NCBI RefSeq assembly: GCF_900113765.1
Contig: NZ_FOQO01000001.1
Location: 310,001-374,000 of the forward strand
DNA from: Parapedobacter indicus
GTDB taxonomy: Bacteria > Bacteroidota > Bacteroidia > Sphingobacteriales > Sphingobacteriaceae
DNA: 64,000 nucleotides
Direction: 5' to 3'
Position numbers and translations under genes: made by a program. The notes below the pieces were generated by a model. That model was given only the letters and a program-made list of their open reading frames with translations, did no database searches and was not told where the DNA came from. Positions 33,135-41,691 of the stretch are shown here, in pieces (within the stretch, counting starts at the first letter, position 1; each line of letters begins with the position of its first letter).

Positions 33135-33881
33135 TTACAAACCACCGGTCTTGTTCCAATGTTTTTTTATCAACTGATGCACACGGTCACGCAGCTGATC
33201 TGCATGGTGCAACGGTAGACCTTCGGTTGCAATAGGCGTTAATACTTCTACCTCGATAATCCCGGGCCTGCTACCGAATGTTTTCGCACCGTCCCAGAAA
33301 ATTTTCCAAGCGTTGTGAATGATAACGGGAATGATGGACACCTGAGTTTCGATAGCCAGCTTAAAAGGGCCGTTTTTGAAAGTGTATAAATGGGGAGGAA
33401 ATTCTTCTCCAATGTGCCCTTCCGGAAAAATAACCATACTGCGTCCATTTCTTAGGTTGTCATCGGCACGTTTAAAAGCTTTGAAAGCAGAAATCCGACT
33501 TTGTCGGTCCAACGGGATATCAATGGTTTTGAAAAACATTCCCGTGACCGGATTATTGAGCAATTCAATTTTTCCCATGAATGAGAAATCGGAAGGGCAG
33601 AGCAGGACCATGGCCGTGATATCCAGGTTGGACGTATGGTTGGCGCAGATGATGTGTGGTTTTGTCCAATCAATAGGTCTTTCATACCTGAACCGGTAAA
33701 AAACTCCGACAAATGTAGAGCTCAGAAATCCAATGATCCGTCGGCAGCGTGCAATGCGGTGAAAATTACGTTCGAAATCTTTTGCCAAAACGGCCAAAAA
33801 GGGATAAAAAAGTATAAAGAAAAATAAAACAGATGCCAAGTAGAGGCATCTGTGTATTTTTCTCAATAACTGGATCATCAT
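33135..33881 (-). CDS. PlsC-type 1-acyl-sn-glycerol-3-phosphate acyltransferase
   Basis: 248 residues from ATG 33881 (MMIQLLRKIHR); a TTG start 12 codons upstream is open but less likely. A hydrophobic segment (about 16-34) anchors it in the inner membrane. The HX4D catalytic motif is in CANHTSNLDITAM and the glycerophosphate-binding FPEG in VIFPEGHIG. It probably acylates lysophosphatidic acid or a related lysolipid. It lies between the PUL sulfatase gene and the ABC ATPase gene and looks like housekeeping rather than part of the PUL. Confidence 0.88.
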   Translation of the reverse strand: MMIQLLRKIHRCLYLASVLFFFILFYPFLAVLAKDFERNFHRIARCRRIIGFLSSTFVGVFYRFRYERPIDWTKPHIICANHTSNLDITAMVLLCPSDFSFMGKIELLNNPVTGMFFKTIDIPLDRQSRISAFKAFKRADDNLRNGRSMVIFPEGHIGEEFPPHLYTFKNGPFKLAIETQVSIIPVIIHNAWKIFWDGAKTFGSRPGIIEVEVLTPIATEGLPLHHADQLRDRVHQLIKKHWNKTGGL

Positions 33882-33923
33882 CCAAAGGTATGCAATTGTA
33901 GGACAAGTGCCAAGCAAAAGCGT

Positions 33924-35471
33924 TTATTGCAACACCAAAGGTTTCACATGACGTCCCGGATCAGCTCCACGGATTCGTTCGAATTCTGTTATCAATTTTT
34001 CCAATATATCCGGTTGTTGCTTTGCGACATTCTGTTGCTGTCCTGGATCATTTTTGAGGTCAAACAGTTGGTATTCAGTAGCGTTTCCGAGTTCAATGTT
34101 TACCTGTTTGTTGACGGCTGGGCCATCATAAGGGGGAATCAGTACCCAGTTGCCGTGGCGCAGCGCTGTCCGTGCCGATGCTTCGAGGATCAGCGAGGTT
34201 CTGCCGGCATTGCTCGAACCTAGCAACACATCCAGATAATCCTCGCTGTCGCCAGTGCTTACGGTTGATCCTGTCAATTTGCCGAATGAAGCTAGCAGGT
34301 CGACCTGGCAAACCAATGCATCCGAAACTTTTGGGCTAACGGTACCTTTCCAATAAACGATAAACGGAATACGGACGCCTCCTTCATATAGGCTGTATTT
34401 GCCACCCCGAAAAGGACCGCTTGGTGTATGATTACCGAGTTTTTCCACCGCATCATCTTGATAGCCATCGTTGACAACCGGACCGTTATCACTGGTGAAA
34501 ACGATAAGGGTATGTTCCAGCAGGTTTTCATCTTCCAATAATTCCAAAAGCTGTCCGACGCACCAGTCTGCTTCCGCTATTGCATCACCACGGCTTCCCA
34601 GTCCGGTAGTGCCGGCAAAACGCGGATTGGGAGTGCGGGGGACATGCGGCTGCTGCATGGCGTAGTAGAGAAAGAACGGCTTTTCTTTGTGGTCGGTGAT
34701 ATATGCCTTCGCCTTCGCCAAAAACGTGTCGGCCATCTCCTCATCCTTCCAAAGAGCGGCCGTTCCGCCTTTCATGAACCCGATGCGAGGAATGCCATTT
34801 ACGATGCTGTTGTTGTGCCCATGATGCCATTTCAATTTCAGCAATTCCGGATGGTCAAGCCCCGTCGGCTCCCCTTCAAAATTCGTTTCATAACTCACAA
34901 AAATGGGATCCTCGGGGTCTAGACCTACGGTGCTGCCATTCTCAATATACACTGTAGGTACCCGGTCCTGTGTGGCTGCCATGACGAATGAATAATCGAA
35001 GCCGACTTCATTGGGTCCGGGTGTGATCCGCTCATTCCAATTTGCATTTCCCGCTCCCAAACCTAAATGCCATTTGCCTACCACCCCCGTATGATAACCG
35101 GCCTTTTTCAGTATTTTCGGCAGGGTCAATTGGGCTGTATCGATCAGCAAAGGGGCGGTACCGGGCAGGATACGTGCATTTTCATTGCGCCAGGGATATA
35201 CCCCCGTTAATAAGGCAAACCGGCTGGGCGTACAGGTGGCCGACGTGGCATATCCATTGGTAAACCGCACACCGCCCTCGGCCAGTCGGTCAATATTGGG
35301 CGTTTGCAGGGCCGTTGCGCCATAAGCTCCGACATCTCCATAACCAAGGTCGTCCATGTTGATAATGATGATGTTCGGATGGGTTGCAATTGCTTTTTGT
35401 TGTGCTCCACCGTTGATCTGGCATCCGATTGCAAAACCAATCAAAAAAAAGCCATATAAAATACGTTTCAT
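33924..35471 (-). CDS. Lipoprotein sulfatase (S1 family)
   Basis: 515 residues. A lipoprotein signal ends FAIGC (Cys17). The metal site NMDDLGYGDVGAYG and the formylglycine motif C80-T-P-S-R in ATCTPSRFALLTG define a type I sulfatase. The active cysteine must be converted to formylglycine by a maturase not in this window. GKWHLGLG and FTSDNGPV complete the active site. Being lipid-anchored, it likely acts at the cell surface or in the periplasm on sulfated sugars. It follows the beta-helix gene after 43 bp and is probably transcribed from that gene's promoter. Confidence 0.93.
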   Translation of the reverse strand: MKRILYGFFLIGFAIGCQINGGAQQKAIATHPNIIIINMDDLGYGDVGAYGATALQTPNIDRLAEGGVRFTNGYATSATCTPSRFALLTGVYPWRNENARILPGTAPLLIDTAQLTLPKILKKAGYHTGVVGKWHLGLGAGNANWNERITPGPNEVGFDYSFVMAATQDRVPTVYIENGSTVGLDPEDPIFVSYETNFEGEPTGLDHPELLKLKWHHGHNNSIVNGIPRIGFMKGGTAALWKDEEMADTFLAKAKAYITDHKEKPFFLYYAMQQPHVPRTPNPRFAGTTGLGSRGDAIAEADWCVGQLLELLEDENLLEHTLIVFTSDNGPVVNDGYQDDAVEKLGNHTPSGPFRGGKYSLYEGGVRIPFIVYWKGTVSPKVSDALVCQVDLLASFGKLTGSTVSTGDSEDYLDVLLGSSNAGRTSLILEASARTALRHGNWVLIPPYDGPAVNKQVNIELGNATEYQLFDLKNDPGQQQNVAKQQPDILEKLITEFERIRGADPGRHVKPLVLQ

Positions 35472-35514
35472 ATCGGTTATGTTATCTTGTTAAGATGAAA
35501 TAATAAAGTGATCA

Positions 35515-37161
35515 TCAATCCATTTTCAATGCACCTAAACTGGGTATATCGTCCGTCATTTTTCCTTCGATATCTTCTGGAATGCGCAATCCCTGCATCA
35601 AGCCGATGGCATCGCTCGGGAGGTAAGGGACCTTGATCCCCTTGCCCTTTACTAATTGTATATTACGTGGCAGGTAGTCTGCCGGCAACAAACCGCCTTT
35701 GGAAGTGAACTCCGGATCGCCGAATAACGGCGACTGATCCTGTATCGGTAAATCTGAGGGCCAATTTCCAGGTTTTAGGTAGAGATTGTTGTGGAAAAAG
35801 ACACGGTTTAAGCCTCCTTCAAGCGGGGTATCCGGCTTGTTCTGATCTCCCAACACGGTGAGCGAACGACCTTCAATGCAAAAAATATTGTTGGCGATCA
35901 ATACGCCATCTGACCTGCCGTCTATCGCAAATTTGGTTTCGATATCTTGACTTACATAGATCGTGTTGTTGTAGAAATAGGTGTTTATCGGTCCTTTACG
36001 TTCCTTTGCATTGCCTTGATACCCGCTGAGCCAAAATAATTTACCTTCCTGGAATGCACCATTTTTTCCCTTCACACGGTAGCCGTCGTTTACGCTGATG
36101 TTGTACCGATAGGCACAATTGTATGTATTGCCCAATATTTCGCAAAACCCACCCGCATTGTGCGCACTGAAGTTATATTGAAGAACAACATTGTCGCAAT
36201 TGTAGTCAATGTGCGCTCCCGCAGAATCTCCAGGGCCGTTGGCATACATGAACCGATTTTTTTCAATAAGTACATTAGAAGCACTCCATGTCCACAAGCC
36301 GCTGCCGCGTCCCCATTTCCGGCTGTCATCCGCGCTGCCAGAGTAGGTGATTTCGTTGGCAGCCACATGGACGAACTTGACGTTCGACAGTTGGATACCT
36401 GGCCCTCCTGTGCGGGTAATGTGATTCGCGTACAGCCAAACCCGGCTGATGTTATGTCTTCCTCTTGCACCGGTTAATTTTATACCGGTATGCTCGATGT
36501 TTTCAATATGGCATGCCTCAATGCGGATGTTTTCTATCTTCGATGTTTCGTCGGTGCTCATCAGCCGGATTCCCCAACCATACGGCTCGCTCCCGTTGGC
36601 CGTCGTCACCTCTTTGGAAGGGCGTTTATAACCCGGATTTTCGTGGAAAATATCCTGAATTCGGATGTTGGCCAAGACGATGCCTTCCGTGCGGCCGTTG
36701 GCCGTGGCGGTTACTAATATGCCGCAGCGCATTTCCGATCCTGGTTTCTTTTGGACAGACCCATTTGCCTGGATGCGTAAGGAGTCGATATGGACATATT
36801 GACAATCGCGGATGAGCAGTGCCTGCGCGTGCCCCTTGGCATCAATAAGCGCCGGTTGATTGGTGTCATCCCCGGGCCAGGCCACCGTCGTTATTGCAAT
36901 CGGGCGGTTTGGATGTCCTTGAAGGCCCACCAGTGACAATGAACCGGTATGGCGCTGGCCAGCGGCCAGCAATAAGCGATCACCGGGCGATAAAACCAAT
37001 TGGGATGCCCTTTCCAATGATCGGATAGCCTGGGCGGTGGATAATCCACTGTTGGCATCATTTCCCGCTACGGGATGTACGAAGTAATCGGTTGCACGGG
37101 CAAGGAAAGTCGCCGGTATCAAGAACAGCAGCGTCAAAAAAATACGGGTGTGAGTCATCAT
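35515..37161 (-). CDS. Exported right-handed parallel beta-helix protein (pectate-lyase-like)
   Basis: 548 residues. A signal peptide ends around LARATDYF (24). The opening FVHPVAGNDANSGLSTAQAIRSLERASQLVLSPGDRLLLAAGQ is the classic start of secreted polysaccharide lyase/hydrolase-type beta-helices. Repeated coils follow (IENIRIEACHIENIEHTGIKLTGARG, ISRVWLYANHITRTGGPGIQLSNVK, VLIEKNRFMYANGPGDSAGAHIDYNCDNVVLQYN). No family-specific catalytic residues can be assigned by eye. The PUL context suggests a lyase or glycosidase on the sulfated glycan. First gene of a minus-strand unit with the sulfatase. Confidence 0.82.
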   Translation of the reverse strand: MMTHTRIFLTLLFLIPATFLARATDYFVHPVAGNDANSGLSTAQAIRSLERASQLVLSPGDRLLLAAGQRHTGSLSLVGLQGHPNRPIAITTVAWPGDDTNQPALIDAKGHAQALLIRDCQYVHIDSLRIQANGSVQKKPGSEMRCGILVTATANGRTEGIVLANIRIQDIFHENPGYKRPSKEVTTANGSEPYGWGIRLMSTDETSKIENIRIEACHIENIEHTGIKLTGARGRHNISRVWLYANHITRTGGPGIQLSNVKFVHVAANEITYSGSADDSRKWGRGSGLWTWSASNVLIEKNRFMYANGPGDSAGAHIDYNCDNVVLQYNFSAHNAGGFCEILGNTYNCAYRYNISVNDGYRVKGKNGAFQEGKLFWLSGYQGNAKERKGPINTYFYNNTIYVSQDIETKFAIDGRSDGVLIANNIFCIEGRSLTVLGDQNKPDTPLEGGLNRVFFHNNLYLKPGNWPSDLPIQDQSPLFGDPEFTSKGGLLPADYLPRNIQLVKGKGIKVPYLPSDAIGLMQGLRIPEDIEGKMTDDIPSLGALKMD

Positions 37162-37184
37162 GCGTCAATGTTATGTTGGACGCC

Positions 37185-37244
37185 CAAAATTAATGTGTAC
37201 CCGTATCCAAGAGGGGGGAGGACAGACCAACATGAGGGGGGAGG
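37185..37244 (-). promoter_or_regulatory. Promoter with two perfect GAGGGGGGAGG repeats (beta-helix/sulfatase unit)
   Basis: GAGGGGGGAGG occurs at 37211-37221 and again at 37234-37244 (23-bp period). On the minus strand these read CCTCCCCCCTC twice, and the second is followed after exactly 18 nt by TAATTTTG (complement of 37185-37192), a TAnnTTTG -7 box. The near copy overlaps the expected -33 position, as an activator site would. The same spacing recurs at the susC promoter. Confidence 0.6.
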
Positions 37245-37275
37245 CAGTTCAAAATTGTTATTTATTCACACAAAA

Positions 37276-40200
37276 TCAAAGATCGACCGTCATTTTGTGC
37301 TGCTTCAGGTAATCCGACGGGGTGAGCCCAAATTGTTGCTGAAAACTCCTGCGGAAATGTTTCAAGTCATTGAAGCCGGTCTCATAAGCAGCCTGTGTGA
37401 TGTTAAATTTTCCCGACTTCAGTAAGGCCGCACTCCGTTTTAGACGAATTAGTTTGATAAATTCAGAACCGGATAGCCCCGTAATGGCTTTCAGTTTCCG
37501 ATAAAAGGTTGACCGACTCATGTTCGCTACTTCCGCCAATACATCTGTATTAAAATCAGGTGAGGCCAAGTGTTCCTCGGTATAGGAAACAATCCGTTTA
37601 ATAAAATCTTCTTCAAATGTGCCGAGCTCGGTTTGATCCTGTTCCAGGTTGATGTGGCGAGCGAATTGCTCCCGAAGCTGCTGCCGCAGCGCTATTAAAT
37701 TCTTGACATAAGATTTCAGAACCTGGGGATTGAACGGTTTTGTCAGGTATACATCCGCACCTTTGCTGATACCTTCAATGCATGCATCGTCATCCGATCG
37801 GGCCGTAAGCAATACGATGGGGATGTGGGACGTTCGTTGATCATCCCTTAATTGTTGGCATAGGCTAAACCCGTCCCGCGATGGCATCATGATGTCGCTG
37901 ATGATTAGGTCGGGAATGGTACCGAACGCTATTTCAAGGCCATGTTGGCCATCAGCGGCCTGAATGACGTTGTAAGACGCACCAACCAGGGATGCCAGAT
38001 AATCCCTTATTTCAGAATTGTCTTCCACGATTAAGACTACCGGAAGGTCCTTTGTCGACGTGTCGGCTTTCCGGCCGTCTTTGTTGCTATCTGTGTCCGA
38101 CGCAACAATAAGATCAACCGGATTATCTGCCAAAAACACGCTATCCACCCCCGCAGCGGGCAGGCTTATGTAGAAGGTGCTGCCCATGCCCGGCAGGCTA
38201 TCGACGGTTATTCGGCCTCCATGCATGCCCACCAACTCACGGGCAAAAGCCAGTCCAATACCCGTACCCACGGTTTTATCGGCATGTTCTTTTTCAGCTT
38301 GGTAATAGCGTTCGAATATCCGTTGGTGATCCTCCTCCCGGATACCGGTGCCGCTATCCGCCACGCGGATCTCGCAAGAGGCCTCATCCGTTGTTGCATT
38401 TGCCAAGCTTGCCGACAAGGTGATACGGCCACCGTCAGGTGTAAACTTGAACGCATTGGAAAGCAGGTTGTACAGTATGATTTCAATTTTTTCTTTATCG
38501 AATGAAAAGCATATCTGCGTGGGGCAGTCCACAGAAAACTGAATATTCCTGCGTTCCGCTTCATCGGAAAAAGAATCGGCGACATACTTGGCGATAGACG
38601 TCAGGTCATGCGTGTTGACGTGGAGCGCGAGACTGCTGGCTTCCGCTTTTTGGAAGGCCAATAATTGGTTCACGAGATGCAGCAGGCGCTTAGCTTGGTT
38701 AAGCACGCGGCTCAACGTGCTCTTCGTTCCCCCATCCAGTTGGGATGCCGCCGACAGTTCGGACAGCGGTCCCATCATCAGTGTCAATGGTGTGCGAAAC
38801 TCATGCGATACGTTGGTGAATAGCTTTGACCGTACCTGCGCGACTTCATGCTCCCGCTGGTAATTTAAATTGGCAATTTCGAGGTTATTACGCAGTTTGA
38901 TCCTGCTGATACCGATATGGCGGGACAACCAAAGAAATGCGATTAGCAACGCTACATAGACGCTATAAGCCCACCAGGTTTTCCAGGGTGGAGGTAAGAT
39001 CTTGATCGCCATCGATGTCCCTTCTTCATTCCATACCTTATCACTGTTTGAAGCCATCACCGTAAACCGGTAATTGCCCGGCGGTAAATTGGTGTAGGTA
39101 ACCTGCCGCTGGTCACCGGCATATACCCAGTCCTGATCAAATCCCGATAACTTATAGGCATATTGGTTTTTATCCGGTGCATGGTAGTCCAACGCAGCAA
39201 ACTTGAGGGTTACAATGTTTTGTTTATAAGATAACGTGATAGTACTTGTGGCGAAGGGGGCATTGGATAACACCACGCGGCCAGCAATCGTATCGCCCAC
39301 AGTGACATCTTCATTGTTTACGGCAAGGCCGGTAATGTATACTTGGGGAACTCGTTTGTTCATTGCGATACTATCCGGGAAGAAAGACGTAATGCCCTTA
39401 ATGCTGCCGAAGTATATTTCGCCCCGGTTGGAAAGGAAGGAGCTGTTTTCGGAAAAGACATTACTGATCAGGCCATCCCTGGTATCGAAATGCTGGAACT
39501 CGCTATTTTTTGTATCATATTTGACGATGCCGTTATTTGTGCTCATCCAGATGTTGTCGTGCCTGTCCGGTTGTATGGCATGGATGTAATCATTCGGAAA
39601 TCCATTTTGCGCAAAGTGATTCTCAAAGGCATATTTGCCATGCTTATCTTCAGTCAATTTATTGAATCCGTGTTGTGTGCCGATCCAAATACCACCACGT
39701 TGGTCTTCTGTGATGCACAGGACGGTATTGTTGGTCAGGCAGGCCGGCAGGTTGTTTTGCTGGCGATATACGGTGAATCGGTCGCGTTCATGGTCATAAA
39801 GGTGTAGGCCATTGTACGTGCCCATCCACAGTCGTCCCTTCGAGTCGGATAGCATACAGCTTATGCGCTCATTCTGCAACGCACCGTCTTTTCCTGGCTG
39901 AGCAAAATACCGCCTGAAGCGGGGACTGCCGCTATTGGTGAAGCCGATCACTTTGTTAAGCCCCGACTCCTGTGTACCCACCCAGATAGTGCCCTGCCGG
40001 TCGCGGGTTATTGCGTTTATTTTCGGCCCACTCAGGCCTTCCGGCGTTCCCCTATTGGGCGTTACCAAGAGGTGGTTTCCCTTATCAGGTTTGCCTTTGA
40101 TAATGACGATTCCCCGATTGGTAAACATCCATAAGTCTCTTCCATGTTCAAAAAAGCCTCTCACCGAATTGACACCCGCAGCGGAGGGTACTTTCCTGAA

Positions 40201-41376
40201 GTCGCCATGGTCACTGAATAGATACGCTCCGCTTGCCCTCGTGCCGACCCAAAGCCCATCCTCGTTCATGAATATCGATTGCACGTAGGTGTCTATGGTG
40301 GAGGCATCGGTGTAAGACGCAAATTGGATGTTATTGAACCGCTTTCTGCCGGGGTCAATTTTATAAATGCCACCGCCATCTGTGCCGACCCAAAGAATGC
40401 CAGACCTGTCCTGTATAATGGATAATACGATGCAACGCTGGGATATCCCATCACCCACAGGATCGAGACGATAGCGCTGCAGGCTTTGCCGTTCGATATC
40501 GAGGCGGTTGAGTCCGCCACCCCAGGTTCCGATCCAAACGTTGCGCGCCGCATCGATGAACACCCGGTAGGCGTTATTATTGCTTAATGAATATTCATTT
40601 CCGGGTTCATGCCGGTACTGCCTTACGATGCGGCCCGTTGCTGGGTCGAGTACCAGTACACCCATTCTCCATGTCCCTAAATAAAGTAACCCCGATACCG
40701 GATCCCGCGCGATGGAGGTGACCTGTGCGGAGCTTCCCAAATCCCAGACAACTTGTTTGAATTTCCCATCGGCGAACTCGTAGGAAAAAAGCCCCTGGTC
40801 TGTACCCACCCAAAGGCCGTTGCCATACGACAATAAAGACAATACATTGCGTTTTCTTGTTACCGGGCTATAGGTATCCGTGGCGAGTTCATAACAGAAT
40901 AATCCGCTGGATGCGCCGATATAGAGATGGCCATTGGTTTCATGCAGGGCCTGTATATTTTGAATGTTGATCTGTAGACTATCCGGCGGTATTTGGTGAT
41001 ATATGGTATCGCGTAATAAGCTATAGCGGTTTAACCCCGTCGTTTTGGTGCCAACCCAAAGGTTGCCGTTTTCGCCCTCGTGGATAACCTCAATGTATTG
41101 GCTGGTAAAATTATTGCCCGATTTGGGATGGTTTCGGATGAGTTTGAACGCATAACCATCGTACCGGTTGAGTCCGCCGCGCGTACCCATCCATAAAAAA
41201 CCATATCGATCTTGCCATAGCGAGGTAACTTCATTATTCACCAACCCTTGCTCGATAGCAAGCGATGAAACTAGTTCGCTTTGGGCATAAACCCCCGATA
41301 TGCTCATCGAAGCCAGCAACAGCTTGGCAATACGAGTAATCGATAGGGCAATGGAATACCACGATCTAAGATTCAT
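37276..41376 (-). CDS. Hybrid two-component system (HTCS) PUL regulator
   Basis: 1366 residues. A signal segment (about 1-31) is followed by a periplasmic two-bladed propeller sensor of Reg_prop repeats (GLVNNEVTSLWQDRYGFLWMGTRGGLNRYDG... to about 700), a Y_Y_Y domain (about 720-795), a membrane segment (about 800-820), HisKA with His858 in NVSHEFRTPLTL, HATPase with GTGIGLAFARELV, a receiver with phospho-acceptor Asp1161 in ISDIMMPSRDGF, and a C-terminal AraC helix-turn-helix (AYETGFNDLKHFRRSFQQQFG). HTCS proteins bind oligosaccharides released from the PUL substrate and activate the locus. It sits in the middle of the PUL, divergent from the GH128-like gene. Confidence 0.96.
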   Translation of the reverse strand: MNLRSWYSIALSITRIAKLLLASMSISGVYAQSELVSSLAIEQGLVNNEVTSLWQDRYGFLWMGTRGGLNRYDGYAFKLIRNHPKSGNNFTSQYIEVIHEGENGNLWVGTKTTGLNRYSLLRDTIYHQIPPDSLQINIQNIQALHETNGHLYIGASSGLFCYELATDTYSPVTRKRNVLSLLSYGNGLWVGTDQGLFSYEFADGKFKQVVWDLGSSAQVTSIARDPVSGLLYLGTWRMGVLVLDPATGRIVRQYRHEPGNEYSLSNNNAYRVFIDAARNVWIGTWGGGLNRLDIERQSLQRYRLDPVGDGISQRCIVLSIIQDRSGILWVGTDGGGIYKIDPGRKRFNNIQFASYTDASTIDTYVQSIFMNEDGLWVGTRASGAYLFSDHGDFRKVPSAAGVNSVRGFFEHGRDLWMFTNRGIVIIKGKPDKGNHLLVTPNRGTPEGLSGPKINAITRDRQGTIWVGTQESGLNKVIGFTNSGSPRFRRYFAQPGKDGALQNERISCMLSDSKGRLWMGTYNGLHLYDHERDRFTVYRQQNNLPACLTNNTVLCITEDQRGGIWIGTQHGFNKLTEDKHGKYAFENHFAQNGFPNDYIHAIQPDRHDNIWMSTNNGIVKYDTKNSEFQHFDTRDGLISNVFSENSSFLSNRGEIYFGSIKGITSFFPDSIAMNKRVPQVYITGLAVNNEDVTVGDTIAGRVVLSNAPFATSTITLSYKQNIVTLKFAALDYHAPDKNQYAYKLSGFDQDWVYAGDQRQVTYTNLPPGNYRFTVMASNSDKVWNEEGTSMAIKILPPPWKTWWAYSVYVALLIAFLWLSRHIGISRIKLRNNLEIANLNYQREHEVAQVRSKLFTNVSHEFRTPLTLMMGPLSELSAASQLDGGTKSTLSRVLNQAKRLLHLVNQLLAFQKAEASSLALHVNTHDLTSIAKYVADSFSDEAERRNIQFSVDCPTQICFSFDKEKIEIILYNLLSNAFKFTPDGGRITLSASLANATTDEASCEIRVADSGTGIREEDHQRIFERYYQAEKEHADKTVGTGIGLAFARELVGMHGGRITVDSLPGMGSTFYISLPAAGVDSVFLADNPVDLIVASDTDSNKDGRKADTSTKDLPVVLIVEDNSEIRDYLASLVGASYNVIQAADGQHGLEIAFGTIPDLIISDIMMPSRDGFSLCQQLRDDQRTSHIPIVLLTARSDDDACIEGISKGADVYLTKPFNPQVLKSYVKNLIALRQQLREQFARHINLEQDQTELGTFEEDFIKRIVSYTEEHLASPDFNTDVLAEVANMSRSTFYRKLKAITGLSGSEFIKLIRLKRSAALLKSGKFNITQAAYETGFNDLKHFRRSFQQQFGLTPSDYLKQHKMTVDL

Positions 41377-41405
41377 AATTTGGTGGTTTTTGATGGGCTA
41401 ATTTA

Positions 41406-41483
41406 TCATATATAAATCAGAAAGATGAATAATCCCACGATGATTGCGTAAATAACCCATTCTGTAATCGTTATCCGTTTCAT
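41406..41483 (-). CDS. Possible 25-residue membrane peptide upstream of the HTCS gene
   Basis: A frame of 25 codons begins MKRITITEWVIYAI and continues with a wholly hydrophobic tail to a TGA at 41406-41408, 29 bp before the HTCS start. The composition (two basic residues, then one membrane span) is what a real small membrane protein would show. A TACCTTTG box ends 3 bp before the ATG, so the transcript would be leaderless or would start just inside it. This makes the reading uncertain. I do not recognise it. Confidence 0.35.
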   Translation of the reverse strand: MKRITITEWVIYAIIVGLFIFLIYI

Positions 41484-41486
41484 GCC

Positions 41487-41543
41487 CAAAGGTAAGTCGT
41501 CTTCAACGAACCCTTGGGGGCCTGGCGCTCACAAATGGGGAGG
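41487..41543 (-). promoter_or_regulatory. Promoter with C-rich direct repeats for the HTCS unit
   Basis: On the minus strand TACCTTTG (complement of 41487-41494) is preceded 19 nt upstream by GGCCCCCAA and, 21 bp further, by CCTCCCCA (complements of 41515-41522 and 41536-41543). The arrangement parallels the beta-helix and susC promoters. Confidence 0.5.
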
Positions 41544-41601
41544 CTCGTTTCAGTTTTTGCCCTTAACCGCCATTGTAGGATGACCAAACGATTGACCTAT
41601 T

Positions 41602-41658
41602 CCACCCGCATTTTGAAAGAATCTGCCCTATGCTCGTTGTATGGGTGCCGTAATTTTG
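41602..41658 (+). promoter_or_regulatory. Promoter with weak C-rich repeats for the GH128/sulfatase/GH2 unit
   Basis: TAATTTTG at 41651-41658 matches the -7 consensus, 33 bp before the ATG at 41692. Upstream are CCACCC (41602-41607) and TGCCCTA (41624-41630), with their CCC cores 21 bp apart. These are weaker versions of the C-rich blocks at the other PUL promoters. Confidence 0.45.
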
Positions 41659-41691
41659 ATCCGTACCAATTTTTAAACTAAATTCAATAAA

